The position numbers and the translations under genes were made by a program. A stretch of DNA of 64,000 nucleotides from Canna indica (Eukaryota > Streptophyta > Magnoliopsida > Zingiberales > Cannaceae), in assembly GCA_034359265.1 (NCBI GenBank), contig CP136891.1, forward strand, positions 59,992,001-60,056,000, given 5' to 3'. Below, piece after piece: positions 10,740 to 21,947 of the stretch. Under the pieces are notes generated by a model. That model saw nothing but the letters and a program-made list of their open reading frames with translations. It was not told the DNA's origin and searched no databases. Within the stretch, counting starts at the first letter, position 1. Every line of letters starts with the position of its first letter.

Positions 10740-11380
10740 GCTCTACCTGGGATGACTTCGATCAAGTGGTCTCTAAATCTGAACTATAAGCAGTGGGGAG
10801 GGGAATGACGAGTGCGGTGGCTTGTGGGTAGGGTTTAACAGTGGAGACGGAGAGTCGGCGAATTAGATTCCGGCGAGGGGGAGTGGGGAGATCGGGAGCC
10901 ACAGAAGAGGCGGTCGACACAGTAGAGGGGATGGAGAGATCATGGTCATTATATGAAGTAACGGGGAGGGGAATGAGAAGTGCGGTGGCTTGTGGGTAGG
11001 GTTTAACAGTAGAGACGGAGAGTCGGCGAATTAGATTCCGGCGAGGGGGAGTGGGGAGATCGGGAGCCAGAGACGACGAAGAAGAGGCGGTCGACACAGT
11101 AGAGGGGATGGAGAGATCATGGTCACTAGATGAAGTAACGGAGAGGGGAATGAGGAGTGCGGCAGCTGCCTGTAAAGATAACATATCAAAAGCAGTAAAG
11201 ATAACCTGTTCGTTCACGTAAAAGTGGTTGTCTCTGCGCCTGCACCGAGGAAGACGCCTCTAGCCGCGTCGCGGAGATGTCGAGCAGAGAGAATGGAGAT
11301 GAAGGCTTGAAGATTGTGAGAAGACGTAGATGAATAGAGTGTTTGAGAGATGATTTTGCAGGGTTTAAGAGTAAGGAGAA
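10740..11380 (-). pseudogene. Host gene 5' fragment of unknown family, with internal tandem repeat
   Basis: On the minus strand, a CT-rich leader (about 11380-11220) leads into a 151-residue Ser/Pro/Thr-rich frame at 11217-10762. Short GT...AG-like steps near 11218 and 11183 suggest spliced 5' exons. The frame contains two tandem copies of about 170 bp (DLPTPPRRNLIRRLSVST occurs twice) and a third partial copy; repeat starts are at about 10801, 10969 and 11146. I do not recognise the protein. GC content is far above its neighbours, as expected of a captured gene piece. Copy B keeps only its last 90 bp or so. Confidence 0.45.
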
Positions 11381-11599
11381 GCGAACTGATTCAGGGTTTA
11401 AGGGATGATTTGCAGCTCTGCCGTTGAGCGCTGCTCGCCTGCTCTAAGCGGCAAGCGCTGCCCAACACCCTGTTTGTTTTGTTTTTTAAGGTAAAAAATG
11501 GAAGCGGGGAAGGTGTACGGACGGATTTCGTACGATTTCATTCCCTTATTTCCTTTTTCTAATAAGACAATGGCAGCGGAGGGCTGCTCTAGGACACTC

Positions 11600-13290
11600 A
11601 TCTAATTCGTGGAAGGAGTAGGCTTGGCTTATTCGAAAGATATAGTCAGAAAGACTTGCTATATGCGGAGATCCGATCTTGCTTATCTTATGAAATTGCC
11701 AATCTCCATAATGCACAGTCGACTCTCCTATCCCTAGCGTATAAGAAGGAGCCCCACTACGCGGTAATAAAGAACCAGTTTCACCAATGGATATAGCGAA
11801 AAAATCGAATGGAGAGAACGGTTCGACTGGCATGTTTGACATCTATCTAGCCTGCCCCTTCCAAACAAACCTAACGTAAAGAGGCCTGCCTCTATGGTAG
11901 CTCGTCGTATCTATGGTGGAGAAAGACCACCAGCTATTCTTCTATGTATCTTTTTGGTATGTGTAGAAGCAGTTGTAGTTATTCAAATGAGATCTATGAC
12001 CGATACTTCTAGGATTGGGTGTTGACCTTCTTTCTTTTTTGATAACCTCAGCCTAGAAGAGAAGGAAGTTTGTTTAGTGAATAGGAGAGACCAAGCCGTA
12101 GGGCAAGCAGCAAGCTTTGAGGACGAAAGTTCTGTTCAGTGCTCATCAGCCAAGTGACCTTCATGACCTTTCCCTGCTCTCTAAAACCGCCGCAATTCCA
12201 ATCTCCAGGAACATCGTAGAAAGAGAAATGCATTGAGTATTCTTTCTGATCGAGTTTAAGATACGGCTCCCCCCTGCTCTTCCTTTTAGCCAGTTTTAGG
12301 TGTTGAAAGTGCTTCCAAAAATATGCTTCACACAACCCGCCCTTCTCATGTTCGCACTCAAATCAGCTTCTATCTGCAGCATCTCCACTTTCTACTTGAC
12401 TCTTCACAGAGGCCTTATGCTTCTCCTTTATCGTGGTAACAGTTCGCAGAGGCGACGCATCCATTCCTTCATTTTGGTTGGTCAGGACTGCTTCAAGAGA
12501 TGTCTATGCACCGCTATCTTAAAAGACAGGAGATGGTATTCGCTCCACTATACAACCATGTCCTCACTGAAAGGAAGCTACCAATCATAAGCCAAGCCCA
12601 ATGAATGATATAATTGATGAAGTCGTGAAGACAAGGACGGAGTTGACTGGGCTATAGTGATCAGAAAAAGACATGGCAACTGTGAACTTTCCTGCCGTAT
12701 CTAAACCTTCCAATCCTTATTTCTGTTTCTCCTATTCTTTTAGCACGGTGAAGCCTCGGGGAGGAGTCGTGTAGGTCGGCAGCATCCCTGTGTTTTCTGC
12801 ATACCTTGCTTATGGAAAGGCAACCTACCCTATACAAACAAGAGAGTATCGACCGGCAGACGAGAAGGCAAAGTCAAAGGAAAGTGGTGCTTCAGCTACA
12901 AGAAAGTCTGTCGAACCTTTATTTGGTCAATGCAATCAAGAAATATTTTCAGTCCAGAAAGAAAGTATTTACGCCCGCTTTTGACTCATATGGGGGACAT
13001 CAAAAACGTGAAAGAAGCCTGGTTTAGCGTCCTGGAAGGTCGATTGAACCCCCTTGTGAATTACCCAACTCATGTCATGAACGAGCCAAATAGCACTTTT
13101 TTGTCTAGACGGAAACCCCCTCGCTAACGAAATGCTGTCTCACACCTCTACCTCTACCCAAGGACAGGCGCTATACGGAAACATATTCCCTCTTCTCCTA
13201 CTACCTAGTACCGGCTCCCACTCCTTTACCCGGCTCCCAAAGGAAATAGGAAAGATATTTTGATCTTCGTATCATTCCATATTTTCCTCT
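11600..13290. other. Higher-GC segment, possibly organelle (mitochondrial) derived
   Basis: About 1.7 kb has balanced composition, unlike the AT-rich DNA on both sides. It has several short open frames (11546-11842 minus, 12048-12335 minus, 12300-12590 plus, 12790-12984 plus) and no clear protein family. The texture resembles angiosperm mitochondrial intergenic sequence, but I cannot name a mitochondrial gene in it. It is bracketed by AGCGCTGCCC-type palindromes (11412-11465 and 13306-13345), as if carried as cargo. Copy B keeps about 1 kb of it (52105-53108). Confidence 0.35.
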
Positions 13291-13399
13291 TTTTCTAATA
13301 AGACAATGGGCAGCGCTGAGCGCTACTCTAAACGCTGCCCATTTGTACGTTACCGCTGAGAGAGTGGCTCTTCTCGGCGTGGCTGTTTATTAATTATTA

Positions 13400-14260
13400 T
13401 TTTTTCTTTTTCTTTTTCTTTTTTAAAAAAAATTATTTTATTTTATTCTTAATTCTTATTTTATCTACTATATTGATGATATAATTTTAGAAAATAAATC
13501 TTATAGTTGAAAGTATAAAAAATAAAGAAATATAAATGATATATAATGTTAAAAGGTGTATATTTATATAATATTTTATTTTATCTTATTTTTCTTTTCT
13601 TTATAAGTGGAACATATAAGTTTAGTTAAAAATTTAAAGTTTTCTTTGAAATGTGATAGTCAAACTTAATTTTTAATGTAGTAAGTTGAACCAGATAAAA
13701 AAATAATTCAATAAATTAATCAAATTATAAAGTCAAATTCTAATAGCTAAATAAGTAAAATATAATAATAATGTTATATATTTATATTTTTTAAAAAATT
13801 AATATTACCAAATTTTAGAATAATGTGAAATTTGAAATAAAAATTTTATAGAAAATAAAATAAAAATATGTAAAAACAAAAACAAATACAGTTTAAAAAC
13901 AAAACAAAATAAAGGAAAAAAAAAAATATAAGAAAAATTAAAATTAAAATTAAAATTAAAAAAACTAAAATGAACTATTTTTAAAACAAAGATTTTTTTT
14001 GTAAAAAATGAAATAATAATTAAAGTCTATTAAAAAGAAGAAGAAAAACAAAATTAATAACAAAACAAATAAAAAAATTAAAAAAATTAAGTAAGGATAT
14101 AAAATATATAATAAAAGAAAAAGCTAAAATAAAATATAATTTTAAAAAGTAAAAAAACAAAGAAAAAACAACCATTTAAAATAAATAAAATAAAATAAGA
14201 ATTATATATATATGAACAAAAATACAGCAAAATAATTCGAAAATCAAAGTAAGAAAACAA
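13400..14260. other. AT-rich non-coding element body, second family copy
   Basis: This is A/T-dominated DNA resembling 8270-8900 in order and wording (for example AAATTATAAAGTCAAATTCTAATAG against AAATTATAAAAGTTCAAATTTTAATAG, quoted in part). No genes are seen. Confidence 0.6.
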
Positions 14261-14271
14261 AAATGAAGAAA

Positions 14272-14302
14272 GGGCTGTGCTGACAGCATGTCAGCACTGC
14301 CC
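14272..14302. repeat. 31-base hairpin
   Basis: GGGCTGTGCTGACA and TGTCAGCACTGCCC flank a GCA loop, giving a 14-bp stem with one mismatch. The same hairpin is at 16509-16539 and, with one more change, at 53907-53937. Confidence 0.85.
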
Positions 14303-14841
14303 TTTATTTGAAAAATAAAAAAAATACGAGAGAGAGAGAAAAAAAAAGGCAGCTGCCGCAGTGCTGCCGTACTGAATTAAAAAATAAAAGTAGCGGGCAA
14401 CGCTGAGAGCATTGGCCGCAGCCCTGTTTCCAAAGAAAAATAAAAATAAAAGAAAATTCATGAACAATGTCGTACAGGATCAAAATAATTTTATAAAATT
14501 AATAATACTAATGAAATTGATTCTATATTAATATATAAAATAAATAAAACATCATTACATTAAGATATGAAAATAAATAATAAATGAAAATTCTAACAAA
14601 TATTTATTTTTTTTATAGAAAGCTAATTCGGACATGACACAAATACAAAGACTCAAATGGTCAATAATTTATGTGCTTTTACTTTAGGTTAGATTGTTGA
14701 GTTTATCTCGAATTGAGCCGAGTTTGTGGGTTCAATCGAAATTCGACTCAGATGCGAATCAAATCAAATTAAGAGGCTAGGTGAGAGGAGGGTATTCTCG
14801 AAAAAAGGAAAAATGAGAGGAGGATTATAAATTAAGAGTGA

Positions 14842-15080
14842 GCAAAAACAATTGATTTTTCGATTAATCGAAAAATCGATCTGAAATCGAACTAATTTTT
14901 TCAATTTTAAGTTATGTTTTCGAATTCAGATTCAATACACGATTTAAAAAGTCCACCGATTTTGATTAACCGATCAATTCAATATATTTATTAATTTTTA
15001 AATATATATATAATGATTCATAAATTTTAAAAAAATTAAAAAATTAATCAAATGATTTATAAATTATAAAAAATTATATA
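14842..15080. mobile_element. hAT-type left-end relative
   Basis: GAGTGAGCAAAA followed by TCGATTAATCGA and AAAGTCCACCGATTTTGATT parallels the left end of the nested hAT element at 2503. Repeats of it are at 17080 and 54474. No right end is identified. Confidence 0.5.
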
Positions 15081-15510
15081 TATACACGTCGGTACTGCCC
15101 TTTATTTGAAAAATAAAAAAATGAGAGAGAGAGAGAGAGCGCGCGCCAGAGCCTGCTGCGACAGTGCTGCCCTACGCCCCTACTGAATTAAAAAATGAAA
15201 ATTGCGGGCAACACTGAGAGCACTGGACGCTGCCCTATTTTCAAAGAAAAAAGGAAAATAAAAGAAAATTTCTGAACAATGTCGTACAGGATATATCAAA
15301 ATAATTTTATAAAATTAATAATACTAATGAAATTAATTCTATATTAATATATAAAATAAATAATCATTACAGGTTAAGATATGAAAATAAATAATACTGG
15401 GAAATTCTAACAAATATTTTGTTTTTTTTATAAAGAGCTAATCTGGGCACATGCAAGCTAAGACGAGTCTTGACCTGACACAAATATAGAGACTCAATAA
15501 GTGGTTAATA

Positions 15511-15835
15511 CACTACAAGAAAATCACCAACGGACGAAATCCATCGGTAATATTATTACCGACAGACTCTCCATTGCTAAAATGCGTCGGTATTATCAAC
15601 GAATTTTTTCGTTTGTTGGTATTACCAACACATGTTTTTCCATTCCATCGGTATTACCAACGGAAGTATTTTCGTTGGTAATTATTTCGTTGGCGTTATC
15701 AACAGAATTATTTTTGTTAGTAATACCAACAGCAGTGTTGTCGTTCGTAATTCCGTTGGTAATACCAACGGATATATTTCTGTTGATAATACCAACAAAA
15801 TATATCCGTCGGTAATACATTTTATTGGCTAATAC
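15511..15835. mobile_element. CACTA transposon terminus with subterminal repeats (copy A)
   Basis: CACTACAAGAAAATCACC opens the terminus. It is followed by many inverted copies of CGTTGGTAATACCAACGG (about 15545-15830), the typical subterminal transposase-binding array of CACTA elements. ATA precedes the terminus as a possible 3-bp target copy. No opposite TTTTCTTGTAGTG end was found. Open frames across this block are by-products of the repeats. Confidence 0.8.
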
Positions 15836-16112
15836 CTAAATCAATCCTAAACACCTAAAACATATCACATTTACACGAAATCATAAAATAAAATTTGAAA
15901 CCACATATGAACCATTATATTTCTAAATTCACACACACAGAAATTAACCATAAACAACTTAAGGAAACTATTATATACATTAAGCATAGTCACAGCTCTA
16001 AAAGAGCAAGGATTTCATTTGCATTTTTTTTTAAAAAAAGTTAGTAGTGACTAAAACATTGTTAGTATGGTCAATCCATTCACACCACAATTCAAAACAC
16101 TTGTAGATGGGT

Positions 16113-17826
16113 ACAAAATTAATAACAAAACAAATAAAAAAATAAAAAAAATTAAATAAGGATATAAAATATATAATCAAAGAAAAAGCTAAAATAAAAT
16201 ATAATTTTAAAAAGTAAAAAAACAAAGAAAAAACAACCATTTAAAATAAATAAAATAAAATAAGAATTATATATATATGAACAAAAATACAGCAAAATAA
16301 TTCGAAAATCAAAGTAAGAAAACAAAAATGAAGAAAAGGCCGTGATGACAGCACCATATATATATATTAATACAACAAAATAATTCAAAAACCAAAGTAA
16401 GAAAACAAAAATGAAGAAAGGGCTATGATGACAACACCATATATATATATATATATAAATACAGCAAAATAATTCAAAAATCAAAGTAAGAAAACAAAAA
16501 TGAAGAAAGGGCTGTGCTGACAGCATGTCAGCACTGCCCTTTATTTGAAAAATAAAAAAAATACGAGAGAGAGAGAAAAAAAAAGGCAGCTGCCGCAGTG
16601 CTGCCGTACTGAATTAAAAAATAAAAATAGCGGGCAACACTGAGAGCACTGGCCGCTGCCCTGTTTCCAAAGAAAAATAAAAATAAAAGAAAATTCATGA
16701 ACAATGTCGTACAGGATCAAAATAATTTTATAAAATTAATAATACTAATGAAATTGATTCTATATTAATATATAAAATAAATAAAACATCATTACATTAA
16801 GATATGAAAATAAATAATAACTGAAAATTCTAACAAATATTTATTTTTTTTATAGAAAGCTAATTCGGACATGACACAAATACAAAGACTCAAATGGTCA
16901 GTAATTTAAGTGCTCTTACTTTAGGTTAGATTGTTGAGTTTATCTCGAATTGAGCCGAGTTTGTGGGTTCAATCAAAATTCGACTCAGGTGCGAATCAAA
17001 TTGAATTAAGAGGCTAGGTGTGAAGAGGGTATTCTCGAGAAAAGGAAAAATGAGAGAGGAGGATTATAAATTAAGAGTGAGCAAAAACAATTGATTTTTC
17101 GATTAATCGAAAAATCGATCTGAAATCGAACTGATTTTTTCAATTTTATGTTATGTTTTCGAATTCAGATTCAATACACGATTTAAAAAATCCAACGATT
17201 TTGATTAACCGACCAATTCAATATTATTTATTAATTTTTAAATATATATGTAATGATTCATAAATTTTTAAAAAATTAAAAAATTAATCAAATGATTTAT
17301 AAATTATAAAAAATTATATATATACACGTCGGCACTGCCCTTTATTTGAAAAATAAAAATATGAGAGAGAGAGAGAGCGCGCGCGCCCGAGCCAGCTGCC
17401 ACAGTGCTGCCCTACGCCCCTACTGAATTAAAAAATGAAAATTGGGGGCAACACTGAGAGCACTGGCCGCTGCCCTATTTTCAAAGAAAAAGGAAAATAT
17501 AAGAAAATTTCTGAACAATGTCGTACAGGATATATCAAAATAATTTTATAAAATTAATAATACTAATGAAATTAATTCTATATTAATATGTAAAATAAAT
17601 AATCATTACAGGTTAAGATATGAAAATAAATAATACTGGGAAATTCTAACAAATATTTTGTTTTTTTTATAAAGAGCTAATCTGGGCACATGCAAGCTAA
17701 GACGAGTCTCGACCTGACACAAATATAGAGACTCAATAAGTGGTTAATACACTACAAGAAAATCACCAACGGACGAAATCCATTGGTAATATTATTACCG
17801 ACAGACTCTCCATTGCTAAAATGCGT
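16113..17826 (+). repeat. Local tandem duplication in copy A, second unit
   Basis: This second unit carries three tandem copies of an 80-90 bp block (AAATACAGCAAAATAATTC to CACCATATATA, 16280-16520). It is cut short inside the CACTA terminus at 17826, where ATGCGTC joins TGCAATG. In copy B the two sides of that junction lie about 965 bp apart (55227 and 56188) and share GTC, so this is a deletion with 3-bp microhomology. Confidence 0.8.
17750..17826. mobile_element. Truncated CACTA terminus
   Basis: This is the same CACTACAAGAAAATCACC terminus as at 15511, cut after 77 bp by the deletion at 17826. It belongs to the second unit of the local tandem duplication. Confidence 0.8.
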
Positions 17827-18495
17827 CTGCAATGATTTAAAACACTTATTCCTTCAAATGCCTTGCTTGAATGCCTAGCCCCTGTTACCATATGGACTAT
17901 GCATGCTATACATAAAATAATCACTGAATTGAAACAGTGATAGAACTTTAACATTAGCTCACTGTGCATATGGACCATGCATGCTTTCACTCGCTTGCAA
18001 TGAACCATATCAAATTGAAAGCCTGCCTATGAAAAAGGATGAACCCACTGAGTCTGCCTAGCATACAATTCCTTCAATAACTTCCCAACCTATTCAAAAA
18101 AGGTTACCATGCTTCTCATTTCTGACTTGTTTTCAAAAGCACATATATAATTAACTAGAGCCTTCAAGGCACCATTATTAGTTCACCATTTTTGGTTTAT
18201 TAACCTTTACCTTAATATGTGCACATCAATACCACCACTGTAGATTATTTTAACATCTAGCTGACTGGAATTCATCAACAAAAGAAAGCTAGAAAAAGGA
18301 TGTTTAATGAGCTAGAAACTAAACATGATTATAGTATTATAGGATAAATGAGCTTGAAACTAAACATTAACCACATGAAATTATCTCGGGATAAATATAT
18401 AGTTCAAAAGCTATTATATGAGTACATGGAACTCTTTAAAATCAAACTATTTTTTGTAGCATTGTCAAAAACTAGATCCTATTATATATTCTTAA

Positions 18496-19870
18496 TTTGG
18501 TTTCCTAGAATCTTATTTTCATTCCAAATTCTATATACAATGATTCAGATGTAACACTATTTATATATGGTATCATCTTCAGTCGACAGATATTTATATA
18601 TGAATGAAATTTTTGAAAAAAATAGTAGAATGATACAAAAACTAGCTAAAACTAATAGAATTATATAAACATATTGTGGTAGCTAGGTTCAAATTAATTA
18701 CTAGAAGTTAATCAAGCAAGATTATATATACAATAACGAGTTGTAAATCTCACTTAATTGAGAAATTAAGCAGATATATAGTTAGATTTCCGAAATGATA
18801 GGAATATGAGTAAGATATGAAAATGCATGCAAATACTTAAGATATATAGATGGTAATAATAAGAGAAAATCCTCAGTGGTCAACTTCTACTCTATATACT
18901 GAAAAAGGCATTCGTCAATGTTTTATACATACAATATAGGTAAACAAAAATAAATCTGAAGAAGAAAATTAACGGAAGTGTGTAGGTAAAAAACTATGAG
19001 AGACAAAATATGAAAACAATGAGCACTAAATCCCTTTTTAAATTAAGATTCAAACACTTTTATATATACGTAAAAGGAGAATTAAACTTGTATTGTAGTC
19101 ACTTAATTCATCAAACGAATTCAACATTGAAACGAGAATTATTTTATCCACGCAATTAATTTATGCAAGCTGGCACGCGTACTAGAGAACAAAGACCCTA
19201 GTGGAATTTGCTAATATATAGTTTGTGGGGAAATTTAAATTACAGTAAAATGAGATATTTCCATCAAGGTGTATGTATTGATAATTGCTTTAATAAATAA
19301 TTGATGAGTCATGAGTTAATTAACCATACAATATCCAACATTAATTCTAAAGCAACACGCATACCTTCTTCTTGTAGGTATTTGTTTGTGTAGAGATCAC
19401 ATGATACTGCAACCAAATCGAAACCATGCAAATATATATTACACTGCAGTTTAATTCTCTATTATTTTCGATCTAGAATAAGATAGAGGAATTTGTCCAA
19501 ATTATACTGCATGCATGAATATAAATGAGAGGTTTATATATGCTTTTTTTCGAAAAAAAATTATTGAGGAAATGATTGATTTCTTTTTTTTCTCAAATAA
19601 ATTAAATAGCTAAAGTGGAGAAGAACAAAGATCTAACTTGGTGAAGAGATACCACAACAGCAAAATAATACTTCCCAACTTATGAAACCTCAGGTGCTCC
19701 AAACTCCAGAAAGAGATATAAAGCAAGTATATAAGACTTCACCGGCAAATAATGATATCATAATTTCCAAACTTTTGGTTTTAATTATTCCAAAACTAAT
19801 ATATCAAAATATCTTTGGAAATGTAATGTAAGATATATATCTTTCAAGAAGAAGAAGAAGGAGCTTATGA
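18496..19870. other. Anonymous DNA between copy A and a Copia element
   Basis: This is AT-rich, low-complexity DNA with many TATATA runs. No coding, RNA or mobile-element signature is supportable. Confidence 0.6.
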
Positions 19871-20028
19871 AGGATTACAAAGTTACTCCTTTTATACAAG
19901 AGTCAAGGCACTTCTTGACTTAGCAGAAAAGCGTTTGAACTAAACTGAAAAGAACAGAAAATACAACAGAGACTCTACTTCCAAAACCACATGCGAGTTG
20001 ATGAAGATATGAGTCACAAGATTTAACA
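19871..20028 (-). repeat. 3' LTR of the minus-strand Copia (partial match)
   Basis: The sequence from GGATTACAAAGTTACTCC to GATTTAACA matches 23910-24081 closely, except for small indels such as an extra GTTTGAA in the right LTR. The outer 100 bp or so of the right LTR has no convincing counterpart here. An internal deletion near 19870 is likely. Confidence 0.8.
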
Positions 20029-20041
20029 CTCCCCTCTTGAC
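20029..20041 (-). other. Polypurine tract of the minus-strand Copia
   Basis: On the minus strand TCAAGAGGGGAG abuts the TGTTAAATC that begins the 3' LTR, the expected plus-strand priming site. It also directly follows the RNase H stop codon. Confidence 0.8.
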
Positions 20042-21947
20042 TCATATTTTCATAACACCGAATTTGAATCTAAAATTTTGAAAAGTATCAATGCTCAAAG
20101 GCTTCGTAAATATATCAGCAATGTGGTCTTTACTTCTGCATAAATTTAACTCAACCTTCTTTTCTGCAACCAGCTCTCGTATGAAATGAAGTCTAGTATC
20201 AATATGTCTAGAGTTCGAATGAAACACAGAATTTCTTATTGTTGCGAAAGGTGATTGATTGTCACAAAGCATCTCTGTAGGTCCTTGACACTTCTGATTA
20301 AGATCTTCCAAAATTCTTCTCAGCCATATGGCTTGGCAATGTAGTGAGGGCTACATACTCAGCCTCTGCAGTAGACAAGGCTGTTGATGCTTGTTTTTTA
20401 GATCCCCAGCTGATAGAACTAGTTCCACTTTTGAACACAAAACCATATGTGCTCGTTCGATCATCCACAGATCCAGCCCAATCGGAATCAGAATATCCGA
20501 CGAGATCAAACAATACTTTTCTATAATATATCAAACCATAGTCTAAAGTGCCTTTTATATACCTCAGAACCCTTTTGGCAGCTGTCAAATGTTGAGTTCT
20601 AGGTGTATGCATAAATCTGGAAAGCAAATTTACAGAGAAAATAATGTCGGGTCTTGTATGAGTTAAGTACATGAGACATCCAACAATTTTTATGTAATAA
20701 CTAGCATCAATGGTTTCTCCTTCATTCAAACCCAGTTTAACTCCAACATTCATTGGTGTAAGAACTGGTTTACACTCATCCATTCCAAACCTATGAAGGA
20801 GATCTTTAGCATATTTGAGCTGAGACAAACTCACCCAATTTTCATGCTGAGAAATTTCCAAACCGAGGAAGTATCTCAAACTTCCTAAATTAGTTATCTC
20901 AACGTTCTTAAATAACTTTTCTTTGAAGTTTGCTATCACCCTTTGATTGTCTCCTGCTAGGATTAAGTCATCAACATAAAGGCATATTATCAAGTTGTAC
21001 TTATCATCATGTTTAACATACAAAGTATGATCATGAATGCTGTGTTTTAATCCACATGAAATAAAATAACTATCAATCTTGGAGTACCAGGCTCTCGTAG
21101 CCTGTTTCAGGCCATACAAGGCCTTCTTGAGCAGATATACCTTCCCTTCCTCCTTCACGAAACCCTCAGGCTGCTGAACATAGACCTCTTCACTTAATTC
21201 CCCATTTAGAAAGGTTGATTTTACATCTAACTCAGACATTGACCACTGTTTGTAAGTAGCATAAGCCACCACTGTTCTAATTGTGTCAATTCTAGCTACT
21301 GGAGCAAAAGTCTCCAAGTAGTCAATTCCTTCCTGCTGCATAAAACCCCTAGCCACATGACGAGCCTTGTATTTAGTGATATCACCTTCGGCATTGTACT
21401 TAATTTTATAAATCCATTTCAAACCTACAGCAATTTTATCACTTGGAAGATCAACCAACTTCCAAGTATCATGCTTCTCAATAGAGTTTAACTCTTCTTT
21501 CATGGCCAAACTCCATTTATGATTACTGACTGCCTCTTGAGCAGTACTTGACTTTGTTTCCCAGTCCCATGACCTGTCTTCAAAAATCTTCACATCTCTA
21601 CTAACAAGAAGCTTCATTGTGGTAGGATTAAACAAGCGATAAGGTTTAGATTCCTGGCTATATCCAACAAGAATGCAGCACTCTGAGTTGTCATCTAATT
21701 TCTTTCTCAATTGACAAGGAACCAAAGTGTAAGCTATGCTGCCGAAAACCATAAGATGAGCAACCTTTGGTTTGCGTTTATACACAGCTTCATAAGGTGT
21801 TTGATCTCCAAGAGCAGTAGAATAACATCTATTCAACAGATAGACAGTAGTTTGAGCAGCTTCTGCCCACAGAAATTTCGGCACATGTTTCTCCTTTAAC
21901 ATGCACTTTATCATTTCTACAATGCACCTATTTCTTCTCTCTGCCAC
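20042..21947 (-). pseudogene. Copia integrase C-terminus, reverse transcriptase and RNase H
   Basis: The long frame 21947-20298 starts at VAERRNR, the integrase core end (after its Glu region), and passes FGSIAYTLVP. It enters RT at about residue 155: WKLVDLPSDK, GLKWIYK, KARHVARGF, ELDVKSTFLNGE, LYGLKQATRAW and the catalytic LYVDDL near 20970. It then shows the TRPDI.F.V.LLSRF linker and RNase H (GYSDSDWAGS, STAEAEY). A frameshift near 20310 moves the last part to another frame (20311-20042: MLCDNQSP, HIADIFTKPL). RT would copy element RNA into cDNA and RNase H would remove the RNA. Confidence 0.92.

Larger units (their letters stand above)
14050..16112 (+). repeat. Local tandem duplication in copy A, first unit
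   Basis: The sequence from ACAAAATTAATAAC (about 14050) through a CACTA terminus (15511) to TGTAGATGGGTAC (16112) is followed at once by a second copy starting with the same ACAAAATTAATAAC. Copy B has only one such unit (53490-56187). Within the unit, two diverged sub-units of about 790 bp each carry a GA-rich run, GC palindromes and a GTCGTACAGGAT block (14310 and 15100). Confidence 0.85.
1..18495 (+). repeat. Large direct duplication, copy A
   Basis: Bases 1-18495 match 40881-56854 in the same orientation with only scattered differences. The offset is 40880 at the left edge and 40833 from about 2.3 kb, then shifts at each indel. Homology stops abruptly after the CTTAA at 18491-18495 (copy B 56850-56854). 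The left limit is unknown because the window begins inside the copy. Compared with copy B, copy A has extra sequence at 10877-11957 and 12967-13680 and a local tandem duplication at 14050-17826, and lacks about 330 bp near 6600. Both copies share lesions in the hAT and Copia genes, so those lesions are older than the duplication. Confidence 0.95.

Noticed and set aside
12048..12590. Overlapping frames of about 95 residues on both strands, conserved in copy B
   Set aside because: Conservation is explained by the recent duplication, and no protein family is recognised. They are kept only as part of the organelle-like segment.
15501..15832. Overlapping frames on both strands rich in VGITN/VIPT repeats
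   Set aside because: They are translations of the CACTA subterminal palindromes.
16031..16526. Phe/Ile/Tyr-rich frames that look like membrane proteins (also 53424-53924)
   Set aside because: They are antisense readings of A-rich and TATATA repeats, with no family motif.
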